From NCBI RefSeq assembly GCF_002259405.1, contig NZ_NPFW01000023.1:124001-188000 (forward strand): DNA of 64,000 nt. Direction: 5' to 3'. Position 1 is the stretch's first letter. Every line of letters starts with the position of its first letter. Position numbers and translations under genes: made by a program. This document shows positions 52,610 through 62,287 of the stretch, one piece after another. The DNA is from Rhodococcus sp. 14-2483-1-2 (GTDB taxonomy: Bacteria > Actinomycetota > Actinomycetes > Mycobacteriales > Mycobacteriaceae). The notes beneath the pieces are model-generated. The model ran no database searches. It was not told the DNA's origin and worked only from the letters and a program-made list of their open reading frames with translations.

Positions 52610-52622
52610 CCCCCCCCCCCCC
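52610..52622. repeat. 13-base C homopolymer
   Basis: An uninterrupted run of 13 C on the plus strand, preceded by GGTCA and followed by GGCTAC. Such runs are prone to slippage and to sequencing error. It lies in a decayed region, with no gene that it would clearly phase-switch. Confidence 0.9.
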
Positions 52623-52916
52623 GGCTACAGCGCGGAGTTCTGACGGGCGCGCCGTAGTTCGATGAATCAGGCAGAGCTGGTGAATGCCTTCACTTCGGTC
52701 GAGATCACCGGAGGCGACCAGCCACGTCAGAGCAACGCGACGAGTCGAGGACGTGGCACCCAGATTCGAGACCATATCGGCCACCGACCCCGTGACGGAT
52801 GGACACCGAGCAAGACATTCGAGATCGCAGACCGCGCCGTCAACCGACGGATCCGCACCGAGTACTCACCCACCGACCGATCCCAACTGCGCGCCCCGCC
52901 CACATCGAGGTTCGGA

Positions 52917-54260
52917 CTAGGACGACTCCGGTCGGGGCACGTCGTACTGCGTCACTTCAGGATCGGGCAGGAGCCGGGCGATCAATGATCGCCCGGCAGC
53001 TGCGACAAGATCCCTGTGATGGGTCAGCGCGTACTCGAAATGCCCGGGCATGCGGTGTAATTCGCGCACTATCAAAGCCGTTGCCTGTTCGGTGCCGATG
53101 ATGACCAACGACCACTCGGCGGGGCCGTCGCTGCTGCGTTCCGGCACCGCCGAGCGCAGGCCCGGAATGGTCGCTGCGGCCGTGGTCCCCAGCACTGCAA
53201 CGAACGGATGCACGGCGGCCATCGCCGTGAACCGTGCAGCAGCTTCTGAAGTGAAGAATTCGTCGCTGTGAAAATCGGCCAACACCGTCACCGGATTCGC
53301 CGACTCGATCGCAGCCGACTCCAGCATCAGAGCCAATGCGGTGACCACTCCACGATGAACCGTGCGAGGCCGAAGAACATCTCCCAGGAGCACCGACGGA
53401 CGCTCAGGCACGATCGCATCGACGAGAAATGGTATCGGGCAGGGCACCCTCGACTTCAGTTCTGATCGTGGCCGAGCTCGTCCGGTGGCCGCCTACAATC
53501 GAACTGCGGCTCGTCGCATGCTCGACCGTAGGCAGTGCAGCAGGTCGCCCACAGTGCCAGCCTTGCCCCAGAGCCGCGCCAAAGGACAATGCGCGATGCA
53601 CATGGTCGGTGCTCTCGATGCCCTCGGCGAGAATCACGGCTCCGGAGTGTTCAGCATGCGCCACACTGCAGCGAGTGTTCTGGCCGCGTCTCGGGTGAGA
53701 TCATCTTGAACGAGCGCAGCATCGAGTTTGATGACGTCGGGGTAGACGAACGGGAGCAGCGCGACGGTGTTCGGGTTCGCCCCGACATCGTCGAGCGCAA
53801 TACCGCAACCATGCCTGCGGGCCCAGGACACCGTCGCCAACAGCGCAGCGGGGTTCTCGAGCAGCGCTCGTTCGGTTATCTCGATCACCACACGCAGTTC
53901 GGTCGACGCGCGGTGCAGGATACTGGTGATCAGTGGAGGTGGCGGCCAGCCGAGGCTCACACTGGCAGGTTCGACGTTGACAAACAACGTCGCCTGGGTC
54001 CCCAGTGCTGCGTCGAGAGCCCCCATGAGTGCCGCGCTGCGGCATGCCCATTCGACTTCCATCAACGTCCCCATTGACTTCGCGGCGGCGAACACTGCTC
54101 CCACGTCGACGCCCAACGCTGCCAGCCACCGCGCGAGCGCCTCGAACCCTACGGCAAATCCTGTGGCGAGTTCCACGATCGGCTGATACACCGCCTCGAC
54201 AGCGTCCACGTCACGTAGCGCCGCATCCACCAACGCGACCAACGAGCCCTTGCCACTCAT
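52917..54260 (-). pseudogene. EAL-DICT protein split by frameshifts
   Basis: From ATG 54260, an EAL phosphodiesterase domain runs through YQPIVELATGFAVGFEALARW, LFVNVEP, VVIEITERALLENP, IALDDVGANPNTVALLPFVYPDVIKLD. Near 53650 the frame shifts, and the domain ends in another frame (AEHSGAVILAEGIES, GAALGQGWHCGRPAAL). Near 53450 a second shift leads into a DICT sensory domain (DVLRPRTVHRGVVTALALML to the end at 52917). EAL domains degrade cyclic di-GMP. All expected residues survive, so the lesions are recent or sequencing errors. Confidence 0.7.
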
Positions 54261-54590
54261 TACGCCACCCTATCCACCTCACACCGAAATGCCCGATTGG
54301 TCCAAATCGAGGGTCTCTGAGGCGTCGATGACCCGGCGACGACACTTCCGGACCTCCGCTCCCCTTCACCGGCCATCGGGTGCACGTGGACCTAACGCCT
54401 CACAACCTCTGCCAACCGGCTGCAAGCGAAGCCCCGCATCGAACAGAGTCGAGCCTCGGAGCCAACGGTTCCCCGATCCGTCGTGCAGGGAGTCCTCGCG
54501 GAACACCCCATCCAGTTGTGCTGCAGTTTGCCAGGGTACGTCCAGCATTCTCGGAGCGTTTGCGGAGGATTCCTGGATAAGGTACCCAGC
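54261..54590. other. Intergenic, divergent promoter region
   Basis: This 330-bp gap between the EAL-DICT start and the DUF3500 lipoprotein start contains no protein-like frame and no clear palindrome. Confidence 0.4.
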
Positions 54591-55868
54591 ATGACGATCG
54601 ACAACTTCGCCACCAAGTCCCCCAGCAGACGTGATCGCACGCGGACCGCAATCGTGTCCGCACTGCTGGCAGGCGGCCTGGTTCTGAGCGGATGCACAAG
54701 CGCGGCAACCCCATCGAGCTCGACGGCGACCACGTCGGCGCTGACCACCTCGAGCACTGCGTCGGCATCGACCGCCGATGCGACCACTACCGCTCAGACG
54801 ATCTCCGATTCAGCGCAGGCCGCCGCCGCCTTCCTCGCGACTCTGTCGGACGAGCAACGCGAACAGCTCACCTACGCCTACGACGACGAAACCAAGACCA
54901 CGTCGTGGTCGAACTTCCCAGTGACCTTCGTCGACCGGGCCGGGTTGAATCTCGCAGACCTGACCGAAGAACAACAGACTGCCGCTCTAGCGGTGCTCAG
55001 CGCCCTGCTCAGCGACGAAGGCTACGAAACCGTCACCGGCATCATGGGCGGCGATGAGTACCTGCACGAGAACAGCAGTTCGACCGAAGAGTCGTTGGGG
55101 CAGTACTACATTGCCTTCTTCGGCGACCCCTCCGATACGACCGCATGGGAGATCCAGTTCGGTGGACACCACCTCGGAATCAACGCGACCCTCGACGGCT
55201 CACAGGACGCGATCACGTTCGCCCCGACACACCTCGGTATTCAACCCGCCGCCTACACCGGCTCCGACGGCAACGAAGTGCAACCCTTCGACGGCATCTA
55301 CACATCGGCATTTGCGTTCTACGACAGCCTGACCGACGAACAAAAGGCAACGCTGTACCAGGGAGAAACAGTGGCGAACATGGTGTGCGCTCCTGGTTCG
55401 ACCTGCGACTTTCCCACAGGTAACGGCATTTCCGGAGCCGACCTCACCGACGAACAGAAACAACTCCTCCTCGACGTGATCGCGAACTGGGCAGGATTGG
55501 CGGACGAGCAGACAACTTCCGACGCACTGGCGAAGATCGAGGCGACCCTCGACTCCACTTACGTCAACTGGTCCGGCGCAACCACGTACGACATGACCCA
55601 GGGCGACGGAATCTACTTCCAGATCTCCGGACCGAACGCGTACGTCGAGTTCGCAGCACAACAGGGATCCGCCGGTGCCGACGTCGAAGGGGTCACGACC
55701 TCCGGATGGGGACACGTGCACACCATCTACCGCGACCCGACGAACGACTACGCCGGGAGTGCAACCCAACAAGCAGCCACCGGCGGCATGGGCGGCGCGG
55801 CCCCGAGCGGATCAGACGGACCCGGCGCTACCGAGACACCCTCCAGCACCACCCCCGCCGGTAGCTGA
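54591..55868 (+). CDS. DUF3500 lipoprotein
   Basis: The 425-residue product starts MTIDNFATKSPSRRDRTRT; GGATAAGG lies upstream. The signal peptide ends in LVLSGC with lipidated Cys35, followed by a Ser/Thr-rich linker of about 40 residues. The large C-terminal part matches DUF3500 proteins: FLATLSDEQREQLTYAYDD, WSNFP, GRAGL-like FVDRAGLNLADLTEEQ, WEIQFGGHHLGIN, and GWGHVHTIYRDPTNDY near the end. The conserved His residues (GGHHLGIN, HVHTIYRD) suggest a catalytic or metal site. Function is unknown. The last 45 residues are low-complexity Gly/Ser/Pro/Thr. Confidence 0.82.
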   Translation: MTIDNFATKSPSRRDRTRTAIVSALLAGGLVLSGCTSAATPSSSTATTSALTTSSTASASTADATTTAQTISDSAQAAAAFLATLSDEQREQLTYAYDDETKTTSWSNFPVTFVDRAGLNLADLTEEQQTAALAVLSALLSDEGYETVTGIMGGDEYLHENSSSTEESLGQYYIAFFGDPSDTTAWEIQFGGHHLGINATLDGSQDAITFAPTHLGIQPAAYTGSDGNEVQPFDGIYTSAFAFYDSLTDEQKATLYQGETVANMVCAPGSTCDFPTGNGISGADLTDEQKQLLLDVIANWAGLADEQTTSDALAKIEATLDSTYVNWSGATTYDMTQGDGIYFQISGPNAYVEFAAQQGSAGADVEGVTTSGWGHVHTIYRDPTNDYAGSATQQAATGGMGGAAPSGSDGPGATETPSSTTPAGS

Positions 55869-56140
55869 CTATCAACAACCTTCCAACCCCGAAACGGAGC
55901 CCGCCCTGCCCGCCGTCACACCCGGCCGGGCACGGCAGCCATCAGTAACCGCGCCGAGGTCGTGCGACTATTGACGCCGAACGCTGCCACCTCACGCTGT
56001 CACCTCACTCAGTAAACGAAGTCCTGGCTCCGGCTTCGGCTTCGTCGTCGACAACATGCATGTCCACTTCCGGAGCATGCAATGGGCGACTATTTGCCAC
56101 TACTCGAATTACCGACACCGTGACAGATCAATCAATCGAT

Positions 56141-57190
56141 TTAAACGACCACGGTGTCGACCGGTGGAGTGTCCGTCGAACCCACCAAGCCTGCACCGTC
56201 GTTGTCGAGTCTTGACAGCTGCGAGGTCCGAACCGGAGGCCGCAACCCCCTACGGAGTGCAGCGAGCGCTTCGGACCGGCCACGTTTGCTGGTCTCGGCT
56301 GTTGTGATCATGGCTGATCCGTGGAATGTCCCCGGGAAGGAATGCAACTCGACGCTGACGCCCGCCCGGAGCAAGCGAAGCGCGTAGTCGATGCCCTCGT
56401 CACGAAGCGGATCCAGCTCCATCGTGCAGACGTACGTCGGAGGTAAACCGGATAGGTCACCCGCGCGAGCAGGAGCCGCATAGATCGACACGTTCGCATC
56501 ACCGGGGCCCTCATAGTCCCTTCCCAGGAAGCACTGCCATGACAATATTGCATTGGGTCGGTGCCACATCGGTGTATCTACGAAGTTGGTCATCGAGGTG
56601 GTAATCAGCCGGTCGTCGAGTGCGGGAATATCCAGAAATTGAAAGGCAACGGGGATCTTGGCCTCGTCACGAGCCTTGAGGACTGTCCCGGCCGCGAGAC
56701 ACCCTCCCGCACTTTGCCCGCCAACTGCGATGCAGCCTGGATCGATACCCAGTTCGTCTGCATGAGTATGAACGTAGGTGAGCGCCGCGACGCAGTCATT
56801 CAACGGGCCTGGGAACGGAGTTTCTGGCGCGAGCCTGTACTCCACGCTCGCAACCGAACAACCGAGTTCCCGCACGACGTCCAAGCAGAACGGATCGCTG
56901 GATTCGGCAGAGCCGGCCGCGAATCCGCCTCCATGGATCCAGAGTAGACACGGTAGAGGCCCCCCGGCATTTTCAGGTGTGAAGAATCTGAAGGTCACGT
57001 CCGGGTCGCCGTCGACTCCCGGCGCAGCCACGACCCGCAGATCCACACCGTCGTACGGTAGGTCGGTCAAGATTGCGCCGAGCATTTCCTCGAAAAGAGC
57101 TCGAGTAGCTGCGATATCGCCGAAATCAACCTTTGGGAGCATCGCTGTCGCGGTTGCCAATTCGGGGTCGAGAGTGGGGAATGTGGTCAT
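56141..57190 (-). CDS. Alpha/beta-hydrolase, HSL-type esterase
   Basis: This 349-residue cytoplasmic esterase shows the complete family motifs: the oxyanion hole LLWIHGGGFAAGSA, the nucleophile elbow AVGGQSAGGCLAAG, the acid in MELDPLRDEGIDYALRLL and the His in SFPGTFHGSAM. ATG 57190 has GGA just upstream; ATG 57199 is also possible. It differs from the esterase at 36554-37588 by having the canonical HGGG. It is downstream of the acyl-CoA ligase by 225 bp and may share its transcript. Confidence 0.86.
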   Translation of the reverse strand: MTTFPTLDPELATATAMLPKVDFGDIAATRALFEEMLGAILTDLPYDGVDLRVVAAPGVDGDPDVTFRFFTPENAGGPLPCLLWIHGGGFAAGSAESSDPFCLDVVRELGCSVASVEYRLAPETPFPGPLNDCVAALTYVHTHADELGIDPGCIAVGGQSAGGCLAAGTVLKARDEAKIPVAFQFLDIPALDDRLITTSMTNFVDTPMWHRPNAILSWQCFLGRDYEGPGDANVSIYAAPARAGDLSGLPPTYVCTMELDPLRDEGIDYALRLLRAGVSVELHSFPGTFHGSAMITTAETSKRGRSEALAALRRGLRPPVRTSQLSRLDNDGAGLVGSTDTPPVDTVVV

Positions 57191-57415
57191 GAGGTCCATT
57201 CTGACTAAGCCTTGCCCTGCGTGACCGGTTGCGTCGAGGGCCACTGTGTATATGTGTCCGACGATTTCTCTAACACACGAAAATGAACATGCGGCCCGGT
57301 AGGTCGGCCGGCTCCAGGTAGACCTGGTGGCCGTGGGTGAGTCGGTCCGGTAGGGACCCGAATTCTCTAAGGGCCCGTACGTTGCCGAGGTCTCCTCATA
57401 GGGACGCGCGGACGG

Positions 57416-58972
57416 TCACTCGGATCGAATCTTGAATCGTCGAATCTTTCCCACGCTGGTGCGGGGAAGCTCATCGATGATGTGCCAGTCGCGGGGACGT
57501 TCTTTGGGAGAGAGAGCGCGCTCGGCCCACGAGGCCAACGCTGTGATGTTCGGAGGGTTGGCCGGGTCGTTCGGGACTACGTATGCAACGGGGACATGAT
57601 CGCGGATGGGATCCTCCATGCTCACCACAGCTGCTTCGAGCACGCCGGGAGCTTGCGCAACGGCGGCCTCGACCTCGGTCAGGCTTACGTTTTCACCGGC
57701 CACCTTGATGACGTCATCAATCCGACCCACGAACCGCAACGCGCCCAATTCCGTTTTGACCGCCAAATCGCCGGTGCGGAACCAGGTTCGGTCGCCGTCG
57801 GCGAAGAACGATCCGGCTGTCACGGAGGGCTCATCGAGATACTCGCTGAACAGATCCTCACCACGGCTGCCGGCGACCACGATCATTCCGACCTCGCCGT
57901 CGCCTACATCGGCGTCGGTGACGGGATCGACGAGGCGAACCGCACGACCGTGGACCGGCCGTCCGATGACGTCGTGCGTCGGGAGTGCGTTGTCATCTGC
58001 CGTGACGACCGCGACAGTCTCGGTCATACCGTACAGTTGACGTGGTCGGCACTGCACCAGATCGGTGAACCGAGAGTAGTGGTCTTCGCCCAGGCTTTGC
58101 GCGAACCAGACGAGCTCGAGTCGATGCGCCACTGCACCTTCCGGGGTTCGAGCCAGAATCATCCGCATCGGCGCGGCGAAGAGCGAGGCATGTGTGGCGT
58201 CCAGGACGCGCGCCTGTTCGAGCCATCTGCTTGCAGAAAATTTGGACGTCAGGGCAACGCTCGCTCCGACCGCGATCGCGGATGCGAAACCGTAGAACTG
58301 AGCGTTCGCATGAAACAAGGGTAAAACGATCAGCCAACGATGCTCAGAACGCAAGCTGGCGGCCGCAGCCATCGCGCCGGCGACATGTGAGTAGTTGTGC
58401 TGAGTGAGAACGACACCTTTGGGTTCGGACGTTGTTCCTGAGGTGAACATGACAGCCAGACGATCGCTGGGCATCACGTGAGAGTCGAAATATGCGACCC
58501 TAGCTCCATCGAGGAGTGCGTTGCCGTTAGCCACGCCGGCGATGTTTTCCTCGACTTCGATGACCATGATGTCGAATTTCGATGCCGCGCTCAGGTAGAC
58601 CGCGTTGCGAGATCGCGCGCAGATCCCCACCGTTGGGTGGGTACGTTCGAGCTGACGGGAGATATCGCGTTCTGTCGATGCCGGATCGACCGGTACGAAC
58701 CAAGCTCCCAGCTTGCTGGCTGCAAGCCAGATGGCGACGAATGCGGGACTGTTACGCAGACATACGTGTACAACACCGCCGTGGCGAACTCCGTTGGCAT
58801 ACAGACGGTTCGCGAAGCGGTCGACGATGGTGTCGAATTCTGCATAGGTCCACTGCCCTTGCGTTCCATCGTCTTCCTGGAAGAGCAAGAACGTGTTCTC
58901 GGGATGCGCGCCTACTGACTGTTCCCACCGACGCAAGAAGGTATCAAAGCTACCCGGCTGCGCTGTAGTCAC
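57416..58972 (-). CDS. AMP-forming acyl-CoA ligase
   Basis: A 518-residue adenylate-forming enzyme that activates a carboxylic acid to its CoA thioester with ATP. Motifs in order: LAVMFTSGTTSEPKGVVL (P-loop-like), YGMTET, the hinge block GDLAVKTELGALRFVGRIDDVIKVAGENVSLTEVE, and the C-terminal lysine in PRTSVGKIRRFKIR. The GTG at 58972 overlaps the SDR stop by four bases and was chosen over the long upstream frame. The sequence resembles the crotonobetaine/carnitine-CoA or cyclohexanecarboxylate-CoA ligase group, but no substrate is claimed. With the thiolase and SDR nearby it fits breakdown of an organic acid. Confidence 0.86.
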   Translation of the reverse strand: MTTAQPGSFDTFLRRWEQSVGAHPENTFLLFQEDDGTQGQWTYAEFDTIVDRFANRLYANGVRHGGVVHVCLRNSPAFVAIWLAASKLGAWFVPVDPASTERDISRQLERTHPTVGICARSRNAVYLSAASKFDIMVIEVEENIAGVANGNALLDGARVAYFDSHVMPSDRLAVMFTSGTTSEPKGVVLTQHNYSHVAGAMAAAASLRSEHRWLIVLPLFHANAQFYGFASAIAVGASVALTSKFSASRWLEQARVLDATHASLFAAPMRMILARTPEGAVAHRLELVWFAQSLGEDHYSRFTDLVQCRPRQLYGMTETVAVVTADDNALPTHDVIGRPVHGRAVRLVDPVTDADVGDGEVGMIVVAGSRGEDLFSEYLDEPSVTAGSFFADGDRTWFRTGDLAVKTELGALRFVGRIDDVIKVAGENVSLTEVEAAVAQAPGVLEAAVVSMEDPIRDHVPVAYVVPNDPANPPNITALASWAERALSPKERPRDWHIIDELPRTSVGKIRRFKIRSE

Positions 58973-59805
58973 GACGTCGCCCCGACCGAGTCGGCGACCG
59001 TCGGTCCGCTGGAAGTGATCGAAACCTGACTCGCAGCTGCAAACGACGAAAGTCCGGCATCCACTGGCAATACAACGCCGGTGATCCACCTGGCGGTGGA
59101 TCCAGCAAGGAACAGCACGGCTTCGGCGACATCCCAGGCAGTGCCTTCTGTTCCCAACAGATTAGACGATGCGCGAAGTTTGCGGAGACGATCGTCGATG
59201 CCCTTGACTGCGACCATGGGTGTATAGACGAGTCCTGGCGCGACTGCGTTGACACGTATGCCGTCGGCTCCGTGCTGGCTGGCCATAGCGTGCGTCAGGC
59301 TCACCACGGCACCCTTGGTGGTCGAGTAGGCAATTGCCGCGTGTCCGCCGCGAATACCGGCGATGGACGACATGTTCACTATCGCCCCGCCTCCGGATGC
59401 CTTCATTTTGGGTATCGCGTATCGCGACATGAGGACCATCGAGGTGACATTGATGTCCAGGCATCGATGCCAAGCATCCATGTCGACGTCGATTACTGTT
59501 CCCGCTGGTCCGGCAACCCCGACATTGTTAACGAGGATGTCCAGCCGGCCCCACCGGTCGTAGGTCTCCTCGACTGCGCGCGATGTGGACACCGGATCGG
59601 TGACATCGCACCGAAGAACCTCACATCGCCCACCCCGTTCCTCGATCATCGCCTTGGTCTCCAAGCTGGAGTCGGTGACATCGAGCAAAGCGACCATTGC
59701 ACCCTCGTCGGCGAGCCGGATGGCACTTGCGCGACCATTGCCGATCCCGTGCCCGGCCGACCCGGCTCCCGTCACGATCGCTACTGATTCGTCGAGCTTA
59801 CCCAT
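58969..59805 (-). CDS. Short-chain dehydrogenase/reductase
   Basis: This 278-residue SDR has the cofactor motif VTGAGSAGHGIGNGRASAI, with an unusual insertion between the glycines (GAGSAGHGIG). It also has the acidic VALLDVT, NNVG (VNNVGVAG) and the catalytic Ser in NMSSIAGIRGG with YSTTKGA. AGGAG lies before the ATG. It is the first gene of the operon with the acyl-CoA ligase and divergent from the LysR gene. It probably oxidises a hydroxyacid or hydroxyacyl-CoA in the same pathway. Confidence 0.85.
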   Translation of the reverse strand: MGKLDESVAIVTGAGSAGHGIGNGRASAIRLADEGAMVALLDVTDSSLETKAMIEERGGRCEVLRCDVTDPVSTSRAVEETYDRWGRLDILVNNVGVAGPAGTVIDVDMDAWHRCLDINVTSMVLMSRYAIPKMKASGGGAIVNMSSIAGIRGGHAAIAYSTTKGAVVSLTHAMASQHGADGIRVNAVAPGLVYTPMVAVKGIDDRLRKLRASSNLLGTEGTAWDVAEAVLFLAGSTARWITGVVLPVDAGLSSFAAASQVSITSSGPTVADSVGATS

Positions 59806-59967
59806 GTGGTCTCCTGTAGAAATCTACGAACCGGTGCCGAATATGTCCCGCTAACCGATTGAACGAATCACAGCCACTGCTGGACTGCGGTGTGACTCAG
59901 CGCACTGCGAATGCTTCGAGTGTGCACTTAGCGCTGATGCACCGCAATGTCGAATATCGCACCCCTA

Positions 59968-59985
59968 ATGTGCAAGCATGCACAT
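59968..59985. promoter_or_regulatory. Inverted repeat abutting the LysR start
   Basis: ATGTGCA (59968-59974) and TGCACAT (59979-59985) are perfect complements around AGCA, ending one base before the LysR start codon. It may be an autoregulation site. It leaves no room for a ribosome-binding site, so the transcript could be leaderless or start further in. Confidence 0.5.
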
Positions 59986-60885
59986 ATGACACCCAGGAGA
60001 AGGCTCAATCCTGATGACCTGTTGGTGCTTCTGGAAGTGGGACGCAGCGGTCGGTTTACCCGCGCTGCAGAGGTGCTGGGCCTAGCTCACACGACCGTCT
60101 CGCGGCGCATCGCAGCCCTGGAACGCGATGTAGGCGGCCGTCTGCTGTCTCGGGTGGCAGGCGGGTGGGAGCTGACCTCCCTCGGTGAGCAGGCATTGAG
60201 CACGGCGTCGAAGATCGACTCGATGCTCCGCGAGCTGTCTCCTGACAATTCGGCAGGTCCACCGGTCATGGAAGACGTGGTGCGGGTGTCCTGTCCGGAT
60301 GGCTTCAGCGTGTACGTCGCGGCGCCCGCTGCGGCCCGTCTGCATCGGCGGCACCCAGGTGTGTCGGTAGAGATCGTGTCCTTGACGCGACGCGCGGTGC
60401 AGCATCGTTCTGGCGTCGACGTCGAAATCGTTGTCGGCAAGCCTCGCGTCAAGGCCGATTCGACGTACCTGGCCTCGTACTCGCTAGGCCTCTATGGGGC
60501 GCGTTTCTACCTGGACGACCATGAACCCATCGTGACTGTTGCTCAGACATCCGATCACAGCCTTGTGTACTTCATCGATTCCATGTTGCAGGTCGATTAC
60601 GTCGACCTTGGCCGACAGACGCTGCCTCCCACTCGTGACGCTGTGACGTCGACCAACGTCTTGGCGCACGTCGAAGCAACCCGATCGGGCGCTGGCTTGG
60701 GCTTGCTACCCACCTTTATCGCGGACCGACACGACGATTTGGTCCGCGTACTGGCAGCGGAAGTATCGCCGTCGTTCGAGTATTGGATGGTCACGCGGGT
60801 GGAAACTGTGCGGTGGGCAGCCGTCGCGGCGTTCATCTCCGAGATGAGGGCCACCATATCGGCTATGAAGGACTTGCAATCATGA
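59986..60885 (+). CDS. LysR-family transcriptional regulator
   Basis: The 299-residue regulator has an N-terminal LysR helix-turn-helix (LNPDDLLVLLEVGRSGRFTRAAEVLGLAHTTVSRRIAALERDVGGRLLSRVAGGWELTSLGE) and a substrate-binding domain. ATG 59986 (MTPRRRLNP) fits homologues; an ATG at 59947 would add 13 residues. It is divergent from the SDR-ligase operon, which it most likely controls in response to a pathway intermediate. The PucR gene begins about 120 bp downstream on the same strand. Confidence 0.87.
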   Translation: MTPRRRLNPDDLLVLLEVGRSGRFTRAAEVLGLAHTTVSRRIAALERDVGGRLLSRVAGGWELTSLGEQALSTASKIDSMLRELSPDNSAGPPVMEDVVRVSCPDGFSVYVAAPAAARLHRRHPGVSVEIVSLTRRAVQHRSGVDVEIVVGKPRVKADSTYLASYSLGLYGARFYLDDHEPIVTVAQTSDHSLVYFIDSMLQVDYVDLGRQTLPPTRDAVTSTNVLAHVEATRSGAGLGLLPTFIADRHDDLVRVLAAEVSPSFEYWMVTRVETVRWAAVAAFISEMRATISAMKDLQS

Positions 60886-61008
60886 CCGGACTTTGCGAGA
60901 CGTCCGCAACATCATTGCCGGCTGATAGGGCGCGACCGATGCCAGGCATCTGACGTCCTCGTCGACCATCGAGACAGGTAAATCATCAACCCGGCTGTGA
61001 GGATTCCG

Positions 61009-62136
61009 ATGTATGCAGATGGGGCACGGTTGCAGTGGCTGGTCGAGAGACTCGACCGCGTCGACGACCAACTGGAACCGACGGTGGCCGAAGTGCGCCG
61101 CGAGGTTCCGGTGTACGACTCAGTTCCACGCGATTCGCTGGCAGAGAGTGTTGAGAGAAATCTGCACCTGGCTGCTCGGGTCCTCCGCGAGGGTCGCGTA
61201 CCCCCTGCTCGAGACGTGTGGGAGGCGGAGGTGTCCACACGTGAACGGCTCCGGCAAGGGGTCAGAATCGACGAGATCATGGGTGCGTTCCGTGTTCAGA
61301 TGGCTCGCATTCAACGCAGAGTTGTCGAGCTCGCACCTGAATGCGATATCACTCCTGCCGAGGCGCTGGCGCTGTCGTCGTTGTTGTGGGAGCTGGGCGA
61401 CGCGTTCTCTACCAAGGCCGCCACGGTCTATCGGGATCACGACATCACGGTCGCCGTCGCCGAACAGCAAGCCAGGACGGAGTGGGTGCTCGGAGTGCTC
61501 CGCGGGACGCTGTCTACGGCCGACACTCATCGGGGTGTCCAGCGGTACCGCGTCCCGGCGGATGCGCCGTTGTACGCAGTGTGTGCATCCCCCCTGCACG
61601 ACGGGCGTTTCGATCAGGTCTTCCGCGGCTTGAACTCGGTTGGGACGGGATTTGCCCTGGTTGTTCCGTCGGAAGGCCGATGCGTGGGCATCGTCTCTCA
61701 GCTGCCTCCCGACAGTGCCGGAGTTGTGGCGATCGGTTCGCTCAGCGTTCTCGAGGAGATGACTTCCTCGTTCGACCTCGCCACTCGTGTGTTCGCGGCA
61801 GCGCAGCGATTAGGCCTACCTGGTGTTTTCTCCCTCGAAAAGCTGACCTGGCGGGTAGCGATACCGCAACAGCCCGAGCTCTCGGCATTTCTACGCGAGA
61901 AGTACCTCGGGCCGCTGGAAAGCGAGCGTGGCTTCGGAGCCCTGGTCGTCGAAGCGCTGAGGGCGTATTTACTACAAGGGCGAAGTATCCCGAAGGCCGC
62001 GGCGAGCATCCCGGTGCACGTCAATACCCTCCGGTATCGGCTGGCCAGGTTCGAAATGCTCACCGGTTGCTCGCTCGACGACTCAGACGCTGTGGTGGAG
62101 TTGTCCTGGATGCTCTTCGATTATGACTCCCGCTAA
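61009..62136 (+). CDS. PucR-type transcriptional regulator
   Basis: A 375-residue regulator. The N-terminal two thirds are an uncharacterised, mainly helical sensor (an RsbRD-like region: RDSLAESVERNLHLAARVL, ERLRQGVRIDEIMGAFRVQ). The C-terminus is the PucR helix-turn-helix: ALRAYLLQGRSIPKAAASIPVHVNTLRYRLARFEMLTGCSLDD. ATG 61009 has TGAGGA 8 bases upstream; GTG 60997 is an alternative. It may regulate the MHS transporter 151 bp downstream and the thiolase that follows. Confidence 0.82.
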   Translation: MYADGARLQWLVERLDRVDDQLEPTVAEVRREVPVYDSVPRDSLAESVERNLHLAARVLREGRVPPARDVWEAEVSTRERLRQGVRIDEIMGAFRVQMARIQRRVVELAPECDITPAEALALSSLLWELGDAFSTKAATVYRDHDITVAVAEQQARTEWVLGVLRGTLSTADTHRGVQRYRVPADAPLYAVCASPLHDGRFDQVFRGLNSVGTGFALVVPSEGRCVGIVSQLPPDSAGVVAIGSLSVLEEMTSSFDLATRVFAAAQRLGLPGVFSLEKLTWRVAIPQQPELSAFLREKYLGPLESERGFGALVVEALRAYLLQGRSIPKAAASIPVHVNTLRYRLARFEMLTGCSLDDSDAVVELSWMLFDYDSR

Positions 62137-62287
62137 CAGTTAGTAGATATTTACCACACGGGAAGCTGAGCGTTAGCTGCGGAGACATGGATAAGTGACC
62201 GCGTTCGCCGCAGGATGATTGTGACGGACTCACCGTTTCGCGCATGTAGAGGCCGGCACCACAACGCCGCCGTGGAGGCCCCACACA

